This document shows positions 25,812-35,070 of a stretch of DNA of 64,000 bases, in pieces. The stretch is from the NCBI RefSeq assembly GCF_001447385.1, contig NZ_LLWQ01000209.1:22908-86907 (forward strand), written 5' to 3'. The notes beneath the pieces were generated by a model. That model made no database searches, was not told the DNA's origin, and worked only from the letters and a program-made list of their open reading frames with translations. Positions within the stretch are counted from its first letter, which is position 1. The number at the start of each line of letters is the position of its first letter. The DNA comes from Paracoccus sp. MKU1. Its GTDB lineage: Bacteria > Pseudomonadota > Alphaproteobacteria > Rhodobacterales > Rhodobacteraceae. The position numbers were made by a program, and so were the translations under genes.

Positions 25812-26813
25812 ATGCGGAGTTTGTTCCGGAACGGAAACCTTGCCATCGTCCTGATCGTCGTTGTTGCGCTGATCCTGCCGGCCCTGCTGTCCAGCGGCTA
25901 TCAGCTTCGCATGGTCTCGATCATCTGGGTCTTTGCGCTGCTGGCCATGGGGTTCAACCTGCTCTATGGCATCACCGGCCAGATCTCGATGGCCCAGCAG
26001 GCCTTTTTCGCCATCGGCGCCTATGGCTTTGCCATGCTTCAGGCCAAGCTGGGCTGGTCGCCCTTTGTGGCATTGCCGGTGGCGGTCGTGATCGTCGCCT
26101 GCGTGGCGGCGGTGATCGGCTTGCCGCTGCTGCGGCTGCGCACGCATTATCTCGCCATGGCGACGCTGGCCTTCTCGCTGATGATGGTTGGGCTGACGAA
26201 CAGATGGGTGGATTTCACCGGCGGGTCGGCGGGTATCCAGATCCGCACCATCACGGTCGGCGACTGGAGCATGAGCCGCGCAGAGCTCTACTACACGCTG
26301 GTCATTGTCGCGGCCATCGGCCTCGTGATCCACAACTTCATCATCTCGGGCCATCTTGGCCGCGCGATGCAGGCGGTGCGCGACGATGAGACAGGAGCCG
26401 AGTCGCTGGGGGTGAACGTCACGGCGGTCAAGCTGCGGGTCTTCGTCCTGGCCGCGGTCTATGCAGCGGTCGGCGGGATCGGCTATGGACTGATCAGCCG
26501 CCAGGTCAATCCGAGCTTTGGCGAGTTCCCCGTCATCGTCTCGCTGCTGACCATCGCAGTTGTCGGAGGGCTTGGAACCCGGTTCGGGCCGGTCATCGGA
26601 GCCATCGTCGTCGTGCTTGCGCCTCAGGCGCTTGCCCGCTTCGGCGAGTTCGAGACGCTGATCTATGGCCTTTGTCTGGGCGTGTTCCTGATCTTCCTGC
26701 CGAACGGGCTTTCCGGCGTCATGGAACGCCTGGGAGCGAGGATGCTTCGGCCCAGCTCTGCTCCTGGTCGGCGTTCGGTCACCAAGAATATCGTCGAGGG
26801 AGGTGCAAGATGA
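25812..26813 (+). CDS. livM: ABC transporter permease, LivM type
   Basis: A 333-residue inner-membrane permease with LivM features: FALLAMGFNLLYGITGQISM, GLPLLRLRTHYLAMATLAF, the coupling segment GRAMQAVRDDETGAESLGVN, and EFPVIVSLLTIAVVGGLGTR. It forms the heterodimeric pore with the LivH-type subunit. Its stop overlaps the start of the ATPase gene (ATGA), so expression is coupled. Confidence 0.9.
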   Translation: MRSLFRNGNLAIVLIVVVALILPALLSSGYQLRMVSIIWVFALLAMGFNLLYGITGQISMAQQAFFAIGAYGFAMLQAKLGWSPFVALPVAVVIVACVAAVIGLPLLRLRTHYLAMATLAFSLMMVGLTNRWVDFTGGSAGIQIRTITVGDWSMSRAELYYTLVIVAAIGLVIHNFIISGHLGRAMQAVRDDETGAESLGVNVTAVKLRVFVLAAVYAAVGGIGYGLISRQVNPSFGEFPVIVSLLTIAVVGGLGTRFGPVIGAIVVVLAPQALARFGEFETLIYGLCLGVFLIFLPNGLSGVMERLGARMLRPSSAPGRRSVTKNIVEGGAR

Positions 26814-27619
26814 ACGCGGTAACCCGGAACATCGGGGAAGGCGCACCGCTGCTTGAGGTACGCAACGGCACCAAGCGTTTTGGCGGGCTGGTCGCGGTCA
26901 ACGATGTCTCGTTCTCCGTGCGCGGTGGCGAGGTCGTCGGCCTTATCGGACCGAACGGTGCAGGTAAGTCGACGCTTTTCAACCTCGTCACCGGCGTTGC
27001 GCAGCTCTCGGCCGGAGAGATCTTTTTCGACGGCAAGTCCATCACCGGCCTGCCGCTGCACGGTCGGCCTTCGATCGGCATGTCGCGCACCTTCCAGATC
27101 GTCCGCCTGTTCCCAGGCATGACCGTTTTGCAAAACGTGTTGATGGGCTTTCACCCGCAGCTTCCAGACGGGCTGCTGCGCACGCTTCTGGGCCTGCGGC
27201 ACAGCCTGCGGGAGGAGCGTCGCGTCACTGAGAAAGCCATGGAACTGCTGGAATTCGTCGGCATGGAGGATCTGGCCGACGAGAAGATCGGCGAGCTGCC
27301 CTATGGCAAGCAGCGCCTGGTCGAGATCGCCCGCGCCATGGCCATCGAGCCGCGCATCCTGTTGCTGGACGAGCCGGCGGCCGGGCTGAACGGCACCGAG
27401 ACCGCCAATCTTGGCGCCATGCTGCGGGTTCTGAACGAAAGGGGCGTCACCGTCCTGATCGTCGAACATGACATTGATTTCATGATGGGGCTGTGCGACC
27501 AGATCGTCGTGCTCGATCACGGCGTCAAGATCGCCGAGGGTAGGCCCTCCGAAGTGCAATCCAATGAAAAGGTCATCGAAGCCTATCTGGGGCGGAGGGG
27601 CGGCAATGCTGAAAATTGA
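26810..27619 (+). CDS. livG: ABC transporter ATPase, LivG type
   Basis: A 269-residue ATPase with Walker A GPNGAGKST, Q-loop RTFQIVRLFPGMTV, a signature region that deviates (LPYGKQRLVEIARA in place of LSYGQQR), Walker B ILLLDEPAAGLN, and the switch histidine in IVEHDID. The AAGLN and FMMGLCDQIVVLDHG features identify the LivG rather than the LivF subfamily. The ATG at 26810 overlaps the livM stop. Confidence 0.9.
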   Translation: MNAVTRNIGEGAPLLEVRNGTKRFGGLVAVNDVSFSVRGGEVVGLIGPNGAGKSTLFNLVTGVAQLSAGEIFFDGKSITGLPLHGRPSIGMSRTFQIVRLFPGMTVLQNVLMGFHPQLPDGLLRTLLGLRHSLREERRVTEKAMELLEFVGMEDLADEKIGELPYGKQRLVEIARAMAIEPRILLLDEPAAGLNGTETANLGAMLRVLNERGVTVLIVEHDIDFMMGLCDQIVVLDHGVKIAEGRPSEVQSNEKVIEAYLGRRGGNAEN

Positions 27620-28334
27620 GAACATCCGTGCCGGATACAAGGGCACCGAGGCGCTGCATGGCGTTTCGATGTGGGTGGATGCGGGCACCATCGTGTCGGT
27701 GGTCGGCTCGAACGGCGCCGGCAAATCGACGACGGTGAACACCATCTCGCGGCTGGTGAGCACCTATGGCGGCAGCATCACCTTCGAGGGGCGCGACATC
27801 ACCGGGCTGGGTCCGGCCGATGTGGTCGATATGGGCATCATTCAGGTGCCCGAAGGCCGCCAGCTCTTTGGCCCCCTGACCGTCACCGAAAACCTCAGGC
27901 TGGGCTTTCACCGCCAGCGGCGCGGCAAGAACCGCGAGGCCGCATTCCGTGACAAGCTGGATTATATCTATGACCTGTTTCCGCGCCTGAAGGAGCGGGC
28001 GGGGCAACGGGCGATCACGCTCAGCGGCGGCGAGCAGCAGATGGTGGCCATCGGTCGCGCGCTGATGGCCGAGCCACGGCTGTTGTTGCTGGACGAGCCG
28101 TCGCTCGGCCTTGCGCCGCTCATCGTCGAAAAGATCTTCGACGTGCTGTCCGGCCTGAGGGCGCAGGGGCTGACCATGCTGCTTGTCGAACAGCACGCCG
28201 ACGAGGCGCTTGCGCTTGCCGATTACGGTTTCGTGCTTTCGGTGGGCAAGGTGACGGTTCATGGGCCCGGCGTCGAACTGCGCAGCAACGCGGCTGTCAC
28301 CAGTTCCTATCTTGGACATGCGGGGGCGGCCTAA
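27606..28334 (+). CDS. livF: ABC transporter ATPase, LivF type
   Basis: A 242-residue ATPase with Walker A GSNGAGKST, VPEGRQLFGPLTVTENL (the LivF Q-loop region), signature LSGGEQQMVAIGRAL, Walker B LLLLDEPSLGLAP and switch histidine LLVEQHADEAL. The start overlaps the livG end by 14 bases. It completes the importer (two binding proteins, H, M, G, F). Confidence 0.9.
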   Translation: MLKIENIRAGYKGTEALHGVSMWVDAGTIVSVVGSNGAGKSTTVNTISRLVSTYGGSITFEGRDITGLGPADVVDMGIIQVPEGRQLFGPLTVTENLRLGFHRQRRGKNREAAFRDKLDYIYDLFPRLKERAGQRAITLSGGEQQMVAIGRALMAEPRLLLLDEPSLGLAPLIVEKIFDVLSGLRAQGLTMLLVEQHADEALALADYGFVLSVGKVTVHGPGVELRSNAAVTSSYLGHAGAA

Positions 28335-28352
28335 GGGGCGGAGGCGGGACGA

Positions 28353-29768
28353 ATGCAGGAAATGACCTCGGATGTCGTCGTCATGGGCGCCGGGCTTGCC
28401 GGGCTGGTCGCCGCCCGGCGGGCGCTCGAACTGGGCGCCAGCGTGGTGCTGCTTGAGGCGGGGGACGGGCGCTACCCCGCGAATTCGCGCTATACCGGCG
28501 GCGTGTTCCACGTCGCCTTCGAGGATGTGACAGCGGGTCCCACAGTGCTTCTCGACGCGATCACCGGTGCGGGCGGCGATTGTTGCGACCCGGAGCTTGC
28601 CGGCGCCTATGCCGCACATGCCGGGCGGGCCATCGAATGGCTGGCCGCGAATGGCGCCGACTTCGGGCAGGGCGGGGACTTCCCCTGGATGAGCCGGATG
28701 CTGGTGCCCTTGAGCCTGCGCGAGCCGGGTTTTCCCAATCACTGGCCCGACAAGGGGGCCGAGCGTCTGTTGGAACGGTTGGCGCGCGATTTCACCGAGG
28801 CAGGGGGCGAGTTCCTGCGTGGCTGGCGTGGGCGTAGCCTTTTGACGACGAATGGGCGCTGTCACGGGCTGGACGCCACGCGGGCCGATGGAGAAGTGCT
28901 GCGGATCGCCGCGAAATCCGTGGTGATCGCCGACGGTGGCTTTCAGGGCGACCCCGAACTGGTGCGTGAGCATATCTCGCCGCGCCCCGAACGCCTGTGC
29001 ATGCGGGGCGCCGGAACCGGCCGCGGAGACGGGTTGAAGATGGCCGCAGCGATCGGAGCAAGGCTTGTCGGTCTCGACCGCTTCTATGGCCATGTCCAGG
29101 CCGCCGAGGCGATCCGGGACGACAGGCTCTGGCCTTATCCGATCCTCGACATCTTGGCGTCTTCTGCCGTGGTTGTCGGACCCGACGGGCGGCGTTTCAC
29201 CGATGAGGGCAAGGGTGGTGTCGCTCTGGCCAATGCCATCGCAGCCCTGCCCGATCCGCTGTCCTCCTTCGTGATTTTCGACCAGGCGATCTGGGAAGGG
29301 CCCGGGCGGGCCTTTCTTCTGCCGCCCAACCCCAACTTCGAGGAGCGCGGGGTCGCCATATTGCGCGCCGATACCCTTGAGGCGTTGGCCGAGGCCGCCG
29401 GCCTGCCCGAGGCAAATCTGGTACGGACGGTGACCAACTATAATGCCGCCGTCGCCACCAGCAGCACCGCACAGCTCGATCCGCCCCGAAGCTCGCGCGC
29501 CGATACGCTTTCCGGCGCGGCCCGGCCCATCGACGGGCCCGGTTTCATGGCGATCCGTCTCTGCGCCGGCATCACCTATACGATGGGCGGCATCGCCATC
29601 GACCCTTCGGCGCGGGTTCTTTCGCGCAGCGGCAGTGTCATCGAAGGGCTGTTCGCGGCGGGTTCGGCCACAGGCGGCTTCGAAGGCGGTCCGGATGCGG
29701 CCTATCTTGGCGGCCTCGCCCGCGCGGCGACCTTCGGCCTTCTGGCCGGCGAGACAGCGGTTCCCTGA
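28353..29768 (+). CDS. FAD-dependent fumarate-reductase/tricarballylate-dehydrogenase-like protein
   Basis: A 471-residue flavoprotein of the succinate dehydrogenase/fumarate reductase family, single-chain soluble type. VVVMGAGLAGLVAARRALELGA binds the ADP part of FAD. SVVIADGGFQGDPELV, RGAGTGRGDGLKMA and YTMGGIAIDPSARVL belong to the substrate and flavin domain, and GLFAAGSATGGFEGG is the C-terminal flavin contact. Relatives include TcuA (tricarballylate) and 3-ketosteroid-delta1-dehydrogenases. It could oxidise or reduce a C-C bond of a carboxylic intermediate. The substrate is not readable, but linkage to the transporter operon suggests a pathway step. Confidence 0.82.
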   Translation: MQEMTSDVVVMGAGLAGLVAARRALELGASVVLLEAGDGRYPANSRYTGGVFHVAFEDVTAGPTVLLDAITGAGGDCCDPELAGAYAAHAGRAIEWLAANGADFGQGGDFPWMSRMLVPLSLREPGFPNHWPDKGAERLLERLARDFTEAGGEFLRGWRGRSLLTTNGRCHGLDATRADGEVLRIAAKSVVIADGGFQGDPELVREHISPRPERLCMRGAGTGRGDGLKMAAAIGARLVGLDRFYGHVQAAEAIRDDRLWPYPILDILASSAVVVGPDGRRFTDEGKGGVALANAIAALPDPLSSFVIFDQAIWEGPGRAFLLPPNPNFEERGVAILRADTLEALAEAAGLPEANLVRTVTNYNAAVATSSTAQLDPPRSSRADTLSGAARPIDGPGFMAIRLCAGITYTMGGIAIDPSARVLSRSGSVIEGLFAAGSATGGFEGGPDAAYLGGLARAATFGLLAGETAVP

Positions 29769-29794
29769 ATATCCATCGGTTGGGAGATATCTCC

Positions 29795-30886
29795 ATGGCA
29801 ATGAAAGTGCGCGCCGCGGTGGCGCATCGGCAAAAGACACCTCTGACAATCGAAACGCTGGATCTGGACGGGCCGCGCGCGGGCGAGGTTCTGGTGGAAC
29901 TCAAGGCCTCGGGACTGTGCCATTCCGATCTCAGCCTGTTCGACGGATCGCGCGACTGGACCGACTATCCGCTGCTGCCGGGCCATGAAGGGGCGGGCGT
30001 GGTTCTGGAATGCGGGGCCGGCGTCACCTCGGTCAAACCCGGCGATCACGTGATTCCGGTGGCGATCCCGGAATGCGGCGAGTGTCCGGCCTGCCGAAGC
30101 AAGGTCACCAATCTCTGCGACCATTATTTCCAGCCTTGGCCGCGTCGGCCCTTCAGCCTGGACGGCCAACCGGTGCGCGCCTTCTGCGAGCTCGGCACAT
30201 TCGCCAGCCATATCGTGGTGCGCGAGACCCAGGTCTGCCGGATCCGCAAGGATGTGCCGCTCGAGACGGTTTGCTGCCTGGCTTGCGCCGGCGCCACCGG
30301 CATCGGTGCCGCGGCCTATACCGCCCGCGTCGCACAAGGTTCGACCGTTGTGGTGTTCGGTCTGGGCGGGATCGGCACGAATGTCGTCGACGGGGCGCGG
30401 ATCTGCGGCGCCGCGCGCATCATCGGTGTCGATACCAACCCATTGCGCGAGGCCTCGTCGCGCCTGGCGGGCGTCACCGATTTCATCAATCCGCGGCAGG
30501 TCGATGACGTGGTCGGCCATATCCGCGAGATCACCGGCGGCGGCGTGGATTACAGCTTCGAATGCGTGGGCTCGGCCGAGCTGTGGCGTCAGGCGGTGGA
30601 ATGCACGCGAATCGGTTGGGGCACGGCCGTCATGGTCGGCGTGCCGCCAAGCGTCGAGACGGTGGCCTTCCGGCCGCGTTCCATCCTCGAGGGCCGGCGT
30701 ATCATGGGCTCGTACCTGGGCAACGTGAAAACCCGCACCGAACTGCCGCAGCTTGTGGAGTGGTTCGCCGAAGGCAAGCTGTCGCTGGACCAGCTGGTCA
30801 CGCATCGGATCAGCCTTGACCAGATCAATTCCGGCTTCGATCTGCTGAAGCAGGGCAGCGCCCTGCGCAGCGTCATCGTTTACTGA
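29795..30886 (+). CDS. Zinc-dependent alcohol dehydrogenase (class III-like MDR)
   Basis: A 363-residue medium-chain dehydrogenase. Catalytic zinc ligands lie in GLCHSDLS (Cys) and LPGHEGAGVV (His-Glu), and the structural-zinc cysteines in ECGECPACRSKVTNLC. VVVFGLGGIGTNVVDGARICGA is the NAD-binding Rossmann motif with GLGGIG. The start is the ATG at 29795, which follows TGGGAG by 8 bases, rather than an upstream TTG. It is the last gene of the long operon begun at 21536. Its end overlaps the convergent MFS gene by 14 bases. It oxidises an alcohol intermediate, identity unknown. Confidence 0.88.
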   Translation: MAMKVRAAVAHRQKTPLTIETLDLDGPRAGEVLVELKASGLCHSDLSLFDGSRDWTDYPLLPGHEGAGVVLECGAGVTSVKPGDHVIPVAIPECGECPACRSKVTNLCDHYFQPWPRRPFSLDGQPVRAFCELGTFASHIVVRETQVCRIRKDVPLETVCCLACAGATGIGAAAYTARVAQGSTVVVFGLGGIGTNVVDGARICGAARIIGVDTNPLREASSRLAGVTDFINPRQVDDVVGHIREITGGGVDYSFECVGSAELWRQAVECTRIGWGTAVMVGVPPSVETVAFRPRSILEGRRIMGSYLGNVKTRTELPQLVEWFAEGKLSLDQLVTHRISLDQINSGFDLLKQGSALRSVIVY

Positions 30887-32081
30887 ACCACCGCCGGGGC
30901 ATCGGGCAGAAGGCGGCGGCCGCGACTGCGCTGGCCGCCAGCAGCACCAATGCCATCGCCAGTTCCAGCGGCAAAGGCAGCATCCCGGTGGCTGCGATGA
31001 TCGCGGCCCCCGTTCCCATCTGCGTGCAGCCGTAAAAGCCCGAGGCGGCGCCGATCGCCGCAGCCTCGGCGCTGATCGCACCGCTCATGGCGAAGGGGCT
31101 GCAAAGCCCGATGGCGAAGGATATGACCATGATCGGCAGATGCAGGCTGAGAATGCTCAACCAGCCCGCCAGGATGAGTCCAAGCAGGAACAGGCTTGCT
31201 GCCAGCATCGTCAGGCTGGCCGCCCTGACCACGGCCTGCACCGGCAAGCGACCGGCAAGCCGGCTGGCCAGCAGGCTGCCCAGCGTAAGGCTGCCGACCA
31301 CGACCAGAAAGGCCACCCCCACCTGATCTGGTGTCAGGCCGAAGCGGGTCTTCAGGATGAAGGGGGCCGCGCCGACGAAGGCATAGAAACTGGTGGTGGC
31401 AAAGGCGCCGCCGATGCAGAAGCGCATGAAGACCGAGTTCTGACGCAGCGCCAGGATGCGCTGGAAATAGGCCCGGATGTTGATGTCGCCGCGACCGGCA
31501 TGGGTCTCGGGCAGGGTGGCCAAGGTGATGGCCAGCAGCACCGCATTCATGCAGGCCAGCAGCACGAAGACGGCACGCCAGCCGAAATGCAGGGCAACCT
31601 GCCCGCCGATGATCGGGGCGAAGGCCGGGCCGATGCTGATCGCGGCGCCAAGAATCGCCAGTTGGGCGGTTGCGCGATCCGGTCCCGCCGTGTCGCGGGT
31701 AATGGCGCGGCCAAGGACCAAGCCCGAGCAGCCGCCGATGGCCTGGAATACCCGGGCGACCAACACCGAGCCGAGGTCGGGCGCGACGACCAGCGCTGCG
31801 CTGGACAGAACGTAAAGCAGAAGTCCCGCCAGCAGCACGGGGCGGCGGCCGAAACGGTCCGAGAGAAGACCCAGCATCAGTTGCCCCAGGGACAGCCCGA
31901 TCAGATAGGCGGTGATCGACAGCTGCATCGCGCCCGCCGAGACCCCCAGATCCTGCGCCGCATCCGGAAGGGCCGGAACGAAGATATGGATCGGAAAGGT
32001 GCCTGCGATGGTGATCCAGACCAGGAACCTTAGGGTCGGGGCGCGCGCGAGGTGTTGGGGCGGGGAGTGCAGGAAAGACAT
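30873..32081 (-). CDS. MFS exporter of the Bcr/CflA type
   Basis: A 402-residue inner-membrane protein with 12 hydrophobic segments. The DHA1 signatures are clear: LGQLMLGLLSDRFGRRPVLL in loop 2-3 and GGCSGLVLGRAITRD in TM4. Bcr/CflA relatives export drugs, sulfonamides or small metabolites by proton antiport. The gene is divergent from the enoyl-CoA hydratase operon, with operator 6 in between, so it may export an overflow intermediate or toxic substrate under the same regulator. Its 3' end overlaps the convergent alcohol dehydrogenase gene. Confidence 0.88.
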   Translation of the reverse strand: MSFLHSPPQHLARAPTLRFLVWITIAGTFPIHIFVPALPDAAQDLGVSAGAMQLSITAYLIGLSLGQLMLGLLSDRFGRRPVLLAGLLLYVLSSAALVVAPDLGSVLVARVFQAIGGCSGLVLGRAITRDTAGPDRATAQLAILGAAISIGPAFAPIIGGQVALHFGWRAVFVLLACMNAVLLAITLATLPETHAGRGDINIRAYFQRILALRQNSVFMRFCIGGAFATTSFYAFVGAAPFILKTRFGLTPDQVGVAFLVVVGSLTLGSLLASRLAGRLPVQAVVRAASLTMLAASLFLLGLILAGWLSILSLHLPIMVISFAIGLCSPFAMSGAISAEAAAIGAASGFYGCTQMGTGAAIIAATGMLPLPLELAMALVLLAASAVAAAAFCPMPRRWFSKR

Positions 32082-32154
32082 GGCCGATCCATAAGCAAGG
32101 GGTGTTTCGCCGCCAATTTCTTCTTCGACATTCTTCGCGGCGGGTCAGAGAGGC

Positions 32155-32193
32155 TTGACACATGTCGGCATTTGGGTCAACGGTTGAACCAAT
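32155..32193 (+). promoter_or_regulatory. Operator 6 with an upstream -35
   Basis: TTGACA at 32155-32160 is a perfect -35. AACGGTTGAACCAAT (32179-32193) covers where the -10 and start would be; the -10 itself is poor. GGAGG (32201-32205) and the ATG at 32213 follow. An earlier ATG at 32162 lies within this control region and is rejected as a start. Confidence 0.72.
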
Positions 32194-32212
32194 GAAAATT
32201 GGAGGACCCCCT

Positions 32213-33097
32213 ATGTCAGAGGATCTGAGAGATCGCGTGCTTTATGAAGCCCGCGACGGCCGCGCCTACATCACCCTGAACCGGCCGGAAAAGCGCAACG
32301 CCGTCACCTATGAGATGTTCGACCGTTTCATGGAGCATATCCGCACCGCCGAGGACGACGACGACGTGCGCGTCATCATCATCCGCGGCGAAGGGCCGGA
32401 TTTCTGCACCGGCCACGACCTGGCGCAGGTCGGCTCGGAATACGGCTTCTCGGCCGACAAGGATGCGCGCCGTCCCAGCCAGCGCCGGCGCATCCATTTC
32501 GACAAGCGCCATGTCGAACAGTTCCGCGAGCTGTTCTATTGCGTCAAGCCGACGATCTCGCTGGTCCAGGGCAATTGCGTGGGCGCGGGCACCTATATCG
32601 TCGAGGCCTCGGACCTGGTCATCGCCGCGACCAACGCCAAGATCGGCCACCCCGAGCAGAAAATGATGCTGGCCGGCGCGGCCTACATGACCACCTTCAA
32701 CATCCTAGCAATGGGTCCGCGCAAGGCGCGCGAGATGCTGCTGCTGGGCACCACTGTGAACGGCACCGAGGCCGTCGAGCAGGGGCTGGCCAACAGGGCG
32801 GTGCCGCCCGAGGAACTGGCCGCCGCCGGCGAGGAATGGGCCGAGCGGATCGTCCGCCTGCCGCGCGATGCCATCGCCATCGGAAAGGCCGCGACCCATA
32901 TGGCGATGGATTCGCTGGGGATGACCTCGCAATTCATCTACGGCTATGTCGGCCACGCCCTGGGCACCAACATCCGCTATGAGCCGGATGAGCAGAACTT
33001 CATGAAGCTGCGCCGCGACAAGGGCGTCACCGGGGCCTCGAAGGAACGCGAGGGCCGCTTTGAAAGCAGCGGTTCCGACGCCGGTTCCAAGCGTTGA
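32213..33097 (+). CDS. Enoyl-CoA hydratase/isomerase family protein
   Basis: A 294-residue crotonase-fold enzyme. AYITLNRPEKRNAVTYEMFDRF begins the fold, the first oxyanion-hole segment is FCTGHDLAQVG, and VQGNCVGAGTYIVEASDLVIA holds the second oxyanion hole and the position of the first catalytic acid. The C-terminal extension from about residue 255 is longer than usual. The catalytic Glu positions of classical hydratases are not obvious, so it may act as an isomerase, hydrolase or lyase on a CoA ester. It is first in an operon with an SDR, an acyl-CoA dehydrogenase and PrpF. Confidence 0.83.
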   Translation: MSEDLRDRVLYEARDGRAYITLNRPEKRNAVTYEMFDRFMEHIRTAEDDDDVRVIIIRGEGPDFCTGHDLAQVGSEYGFSADKDARRPSQRRRIHFDKRHVEQFRELFYCVKPTISLVQGNCVGAGTYIVEASDLVIAATNAKIGHPEQKMMLAGAAYMTTFNILAMGPRKAREMLLLGTTVNGTEAVEQGLANRAVPPEELAAAGEEWAERIVRLPRDAIAIGKAATHMAMDSLGMTSQFIYGYVGHALGTNIRYEPDEQNFMKLRRDKGVTGASKEREGRFESSGSDAGSKR

Positions 33098-33112
33098 GCG
33101 GGGGGCAGCATC

Positions 33113-33907
33113 ATGCAGACTGACCTGGAAGGCCGCAGCGCCGTCGTACTGGGCGGCACCAAGGGGATCGGCCGCGCCGCGGTCATCAAGCTGGCGCAAT
33201 CTGGCGCCAGCGTGGTGATCCAGGGCCGTGATGCCCGCGCGGCGCAGGAACTCATTGCCGAGTTGAAGGACTATCGCGGCATGCGGCTGTTCGTGGAGAG
33301 CGATCTGCTGAGCTACGAGGGCATCGACACGGCCGTGCGCACCGCGAAAGAGGCTTTCGAGCGGGTCGATATCGTCGTCGCCAGCGGCGGCCCGAAAGAG
33401 CCGCGTCCGAAGCTGTTCGTCGACACCAGCCCCGAGGAAGGCATCGCCACCATCGAAAGCCGGCTGATGCCGCGGCTGCACGCGCTGCATGCGGCGGTTC
33501 GCTACATGGGCGATCAGGGCTATGGCAAGGTCATCCTGCTGACCACCGACGCCGCGCGCATCCCGACGCCGGCCGAATCGATGATCGGCGCGGCGGGGGC
33601 GGTGGTCATGTCGCTGACCCGGTCCCTGGCGCAGGAACTGGCGGGCCTCGGCATCCGCGTCAACGCCATCGCCACCACGCTGACGACCGGGACGCCGGGG
33701 CATGACACCTTCCTCAAGGCGCAGGCCTCGGGTTCGCAGGAGGTCATCGTGCGCGCCTTCAACAAGGTCGCGGAGCGGGTGAAGTTCCGCATGAACTCGG
33801 CCGAGGACCTGGCCGAATACGTCCTGTTCCTCGCTTCGCCTGAAAGCGATCAGATTTCCGGCTCCACCATCAGCATCAACGGCGGCCTGTCGTTCCCCAG
33901 CTATTAG
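33113..33907 (+). CDS. Short-chain dehydrogenase fold lacking the usual active site
   Basis: A 264-residue SDR with an intact cofactor motif GGTKGIGRAAV (residues 14-24) and the C-terminal SGSTISINGGLSFPSY. The catalytic Ser is replaced by Thr (LLTTDAAR, residues 144-145). The YxxxK pair falls on Met157 and Ala161 (SMIGAAGAV). Normal hydride-transfer chemistry is therefore doubtful. It sits between a crotonase and an acyl-CoA dehydrogenase, so it probably works on a CoA ester, either by a changed mechanism or as a partner subunit. Confidence 0.8.
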   Translation: MQTDLEGRSAVVLGGTKGIGRAAVIKLAQSGASVVIQGRDARAAQELIAELKDYRGMRLFVESDLLSYEGIDTAVRTAKEAFERVDIVVASGGPKEPRPKLFVDTSPEEGIATIESRLMPRLHALHAAVRYMGDQGYGKVILLTTDAARIPTPAESMIGAAGAVVMSLTRSLAQELAGLGIRVNAIATTLTTGTPGHDTFLKAQASGSQEVIVRAFNKVAERVKFRMNSAEDLAEYVLFLASPESDQISGSTISINGGLSFPSY

Positions 33908-33923
33908 GCCGCAAGGATCCGTC

Positions 33924-35066
33924 ATGCTTTACAACGAAGAACACGAGGCCTTCCGCGACGCCATCCGCAAGATGGTGCAAAAGCACGTCGCGCCCATCGT
34001 CGCCGATCTCGAGGCGACCGACCGCTTTCCCGCCGAGCTTGTCCCGGTCTTCGGCGACATGGGCCTGCTTCAGCTTTGGCTGCCCGAGGAATATGGCGGC
34101 CCCGGCGGCAACCTGACGCTGGTCTGCATCGCCAAGGAAGAGATCGCCAAGGTCTCGCTGGCGGCCTCGACGCTGTGCGCGAACAATTCGATCTCCTTCA
34201 TCCTGCCGATCCTGAACCACGGCACCGAGGAACAAAAACGGAAATACCTGCCGCTGGCGGCGGAGGGTCGGCTGATCTCGGCCATCGCCATCACCGAGCC
34301 GCAGACCGGATCGGACGTGTCGTCGCTGCGCACCCGCGCGGTGCGGGACGGCGACAGCTGGGTGATCAACGGCCAGAAAAGCTGGATCACCTGGGGGGCG
34401 GACGCCCATTACGCCATGGTCTTTGCCCGGACCTCGGATGAGCCGGGCTCGAAGGGGATCAGCGCCTTCATCGTCGATACCACCACGCCGGGCTTCCGGG
34501 TCGGCAGCAAGGAGCACAAGATGGGCCGGCACGGCTCGCCCAGCCACGAGCTTCTGTTCGAGGACATGCGCGTGCCCGCCGACTGCCTGCTGGGCGAGGA
34601 GGGGCAGGGCTTCATCGCCTGCATGAAGACGCTGGACCTCAACCGCCCGACCATCGCGGCCGGCTCGCTGGGCCTCGCGCAGGGCGCGCTGGACGCGGCC
34701 GTGGCCTACAGCAAGGAACGCCATCAGTTCGGAAAGCCGGTCGCCCATTTCCAGGGCTTGCAGTTCAAGCTGGCCGACATGGCGATCAAGGTCGAGGTGG
34801 CGCGCAACATGCTTTACAACTGTGCGGCCGAGATCGACTCGGGCGATCATTCCCGGCTCAACATGCTGTCCTCGATCACCAAGTGCTTCGTCACCGACAT
34901 GGCGATGGAGGTCACGACCGAGGCGGTCCAGGTCCTGGGCGCCTATGGTTATTCCACCGAGTTCCCGGTGGAGCGCATGATGCGGGATGCGAAGGTCAAC
35001 CAGATCATTGAGGGGACCAACGAGATCCATCGCATGATCATCGCCCGCCGTCTGCTGGCGGCCTGA
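33924..35066 (+). CDS. Acyl-CoA dehydrogenase
   Basis: A 380-residue FAD enzyme that introduces an alpha-beta double bond into an acyl-CoA. The two family signatures are present: AITEPQTGSDVSSLRTRA and QVLGAYGYSTEFPVERMMRD. The catalytic base is Glu363 in QIIEGTNEIHR, the short/medium-chain position. It is 16 bases downstream of the SDR and 4 bases upstream of the PrpF gene, so it is one operon. Electrons go to ETF, which is not encoded here. The size of its substrate is unknown; branched short-chain or aromatic-acid CoA esters are likely. Confidence 0.92.
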   Translation: MLYNEEHEAFRDAIRKMVQKHVAPIVADLEATDRFPAELVPVFGDMGLLQLWLPEEYGGPGGNLTLVCIAKEEIAKVSLAASTLCANNSISFILPILNHGTEEQKRKYLPLAAEGRLISAIAITEPQTGSDVSSLRTRAVRDGDSWVINGQKSWITWGADAHYAMVFARTSDEPGSKGISAFIVDTTTPGFRVGSKEHKMGRHGSPSHELLFEDMRVPADCLLGEEGQGFIACMKTLDLNRPTIAAGSLGLAQGALDAAVAYSKERHQFGKPVAHFQGLQFKLADMAIKVEVARNMLYNCAAEIDSGDHSRLNMLSSITKCFVTDMAMEVTTEAVQVLGAYGYSTEFPVERMMRDAKVNQIIEGTNEIHRMIIARRLLAA

Positions 35067-35070
35067 TCCG

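Noticed and set aside
27573..29849. Long minus-strand frame opposite livF and the flavoprotein gene
   Set aside because: Low-complexity shadow translation; the plus-strand genes have clear motifs and ribosome-binding sites.
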